Positions 40,961 to 41,191 of a DNA stretch of 41,191 bases are shown in pieces (the first letter of the stretch is position 1; the number at the start of each line of letters is the position of its first letter). The stretch is taken from positions 1 through 41,191 of the forward strand of contig JALEOL010000052.1 in NCBI GenBank assembly GCA_022766785.1, given 5' to 3'. The notes under the pieces are model-generated. The model did not search any database. It was not told where the DNA came from and saw nothing but the letters and a program-made list of their open reading frames with translations. Position numbers and translations under genes: made by a program. Source of the stretch: Oscillospiraceae bacterium. Lineage in GTDB: Bacteria > Bacillota > Clostridia > Oscillospirales > Ruminococcaceae.

Positions 40961-41013
40961 TTGAAGGTAATATGTGGATTTTTGTGGATAGAGATTTATC
41001 GTAGGGACAGTGG
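40929..41013. repeat. Degenerate direct repeat with a 57-bp period
   Basis: 40929-40956 and 40986-41013 match at 23 of 28 positions (both start GGATAGAGA, then TTAT, then GT, then GGG and CAG). The similarity continues weakly for another dozen bases. It lies upstream of pncB, outside any ORF. Confidence 0.6.
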
Positions 41014-41053
41014 CTGTTTGGAGCTATTTAATTTAAAATGTTTTCGCACAGGA

Positions 41054-41146
41054 CTGAGGGGAAACCCTTCGGGAGAAAGGGGGGAACCAATAAATCCGGC
41101 AAAAATCGGCATTTCCCCCCTTTCCCCCTACGGTTTTCCCCTCAGA
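41054..41146. repeat. Long G/C-asymmetric palindrome at the window edge
   Basis: The arm from 41054 (CTGAGGGGAAA ... AAAGGGGGGAA, to 41086) is matched in inverse by TTCCCCCCTTT ... TTTTCCCCTCAG (41113-41144), leaving a central segment that contains CGGCAAAAATCGGC. A further inverted GCCGATTTTT copy lies at about 41179-41188. The structure may continue outside the window. A miniature mobile element or a large RNA hairpin are both possible. No gene is seen in 40863-41191. Confidence 0.55.
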
Positions 41147-41191
41147 CTCCCCTTCCCCTCTCCCCTTTTCCCCCTTTTGCCGATTTTTCGC

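Overview
This window looks like a chromosomal stretch from a Gram-positive anaerobe of the class Clostridia, most likely family Oscillospiraceae/Ruminococcaceae. The evidence is the set of Firmicutes-type housekeeping proteins (Der, PlsY, GpsA, glutamine-dependent NadE, type III pantothenate kinase, proofreading-deficient PolA), strong AGGAGG-type ribosome binding sites, sigma-A promoters with 17-nt spacers in AT-rich gaps, and zinc-ribbon membrane proteins with Thr/Pro linkers of the kind common in Ruminococcus. No rRNA, tRNA, CRISPR array, transposase or integrase is visible. The genus is an inference.

Layout, left to right. 1-114 is a long imperfect palindrome. 206-4415 (minus) is a tightly overlapping operon: rpe, then three Rnf-like membrane subunits in the order D-E-A, then a membrane-anchored glycoside-hydrolase-like protein. 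RnfC, RnfG and RnfB are absent from the locus. The A and E subunits lack most of the cysteines that ligate the [2Fe-2S] cluster in canonical Rnf/Nqr, and D appears to lack the covalent-FMN threonine. This is the most unusual system in the window. guaB follows divergently at 4884 behind a roughly 210-nt leader, then a frameshifted gene remnant (6477-7023).

7189-13262 (plus) is an operon of nadE, a small membrane protein, a Gx transporter-family protein, polA and rimI. 13343-14721 (minus) pairs coaX with an ECF S component, probably for pantothenate. 14892-21854 (minus) runs der, a membrane protein, plsY, gpsA, an Abi_2/HEPN protein, a TerB_N/TerB_C protein and a GNAT enzyme. rpmF, a small P-loop protein and pgi follow, also on the minus strand. 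Between pgi and the next plus-strand gene lies a strong minus-strand promoter driving a candidate micro-ORF that is off by one base.

24758-28975 (plus) holds an RNA methyltransferase, a transglutaminase membrane protein and a DUF58 protein. 29097-30311 holds two small minus-strand genes separated by an AT-rich gap with repeated TTTCAAC boxes. One of these genes has its Shine-Dalgarno sequence inside a terminator-like hairpin. 30430-33776 (minus) is DUF6062, tsaD, a shikimate-kinase-family gene and a CPBP protease. 33902-38097 (plus) is an 8-oxoguanine DNA glycosylase and two zinc-ribbon membrane proteins. 38134-40862 (minus) is pncB coupled to an unknown protein. The window ends in a very pyrimidine-rich pncB leader, a degenerate 57-bp direct repeat and a long palindrome.

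Functionally the region mixes NAD and CoA supply (nadE, pncB, coaX), purine and sugar metabolism (guaB, rpe, pgi), phospholipid synthesis (plsY, gpsA), genome maintenance (polA, ogg) and ribosome/tRNA functions (der, rpmF, tsaD, rimI, RNA methyltransferase), with several lineage-specific envelope proteins of unknown role. All statements are by eye from the sequence; no searches were run.
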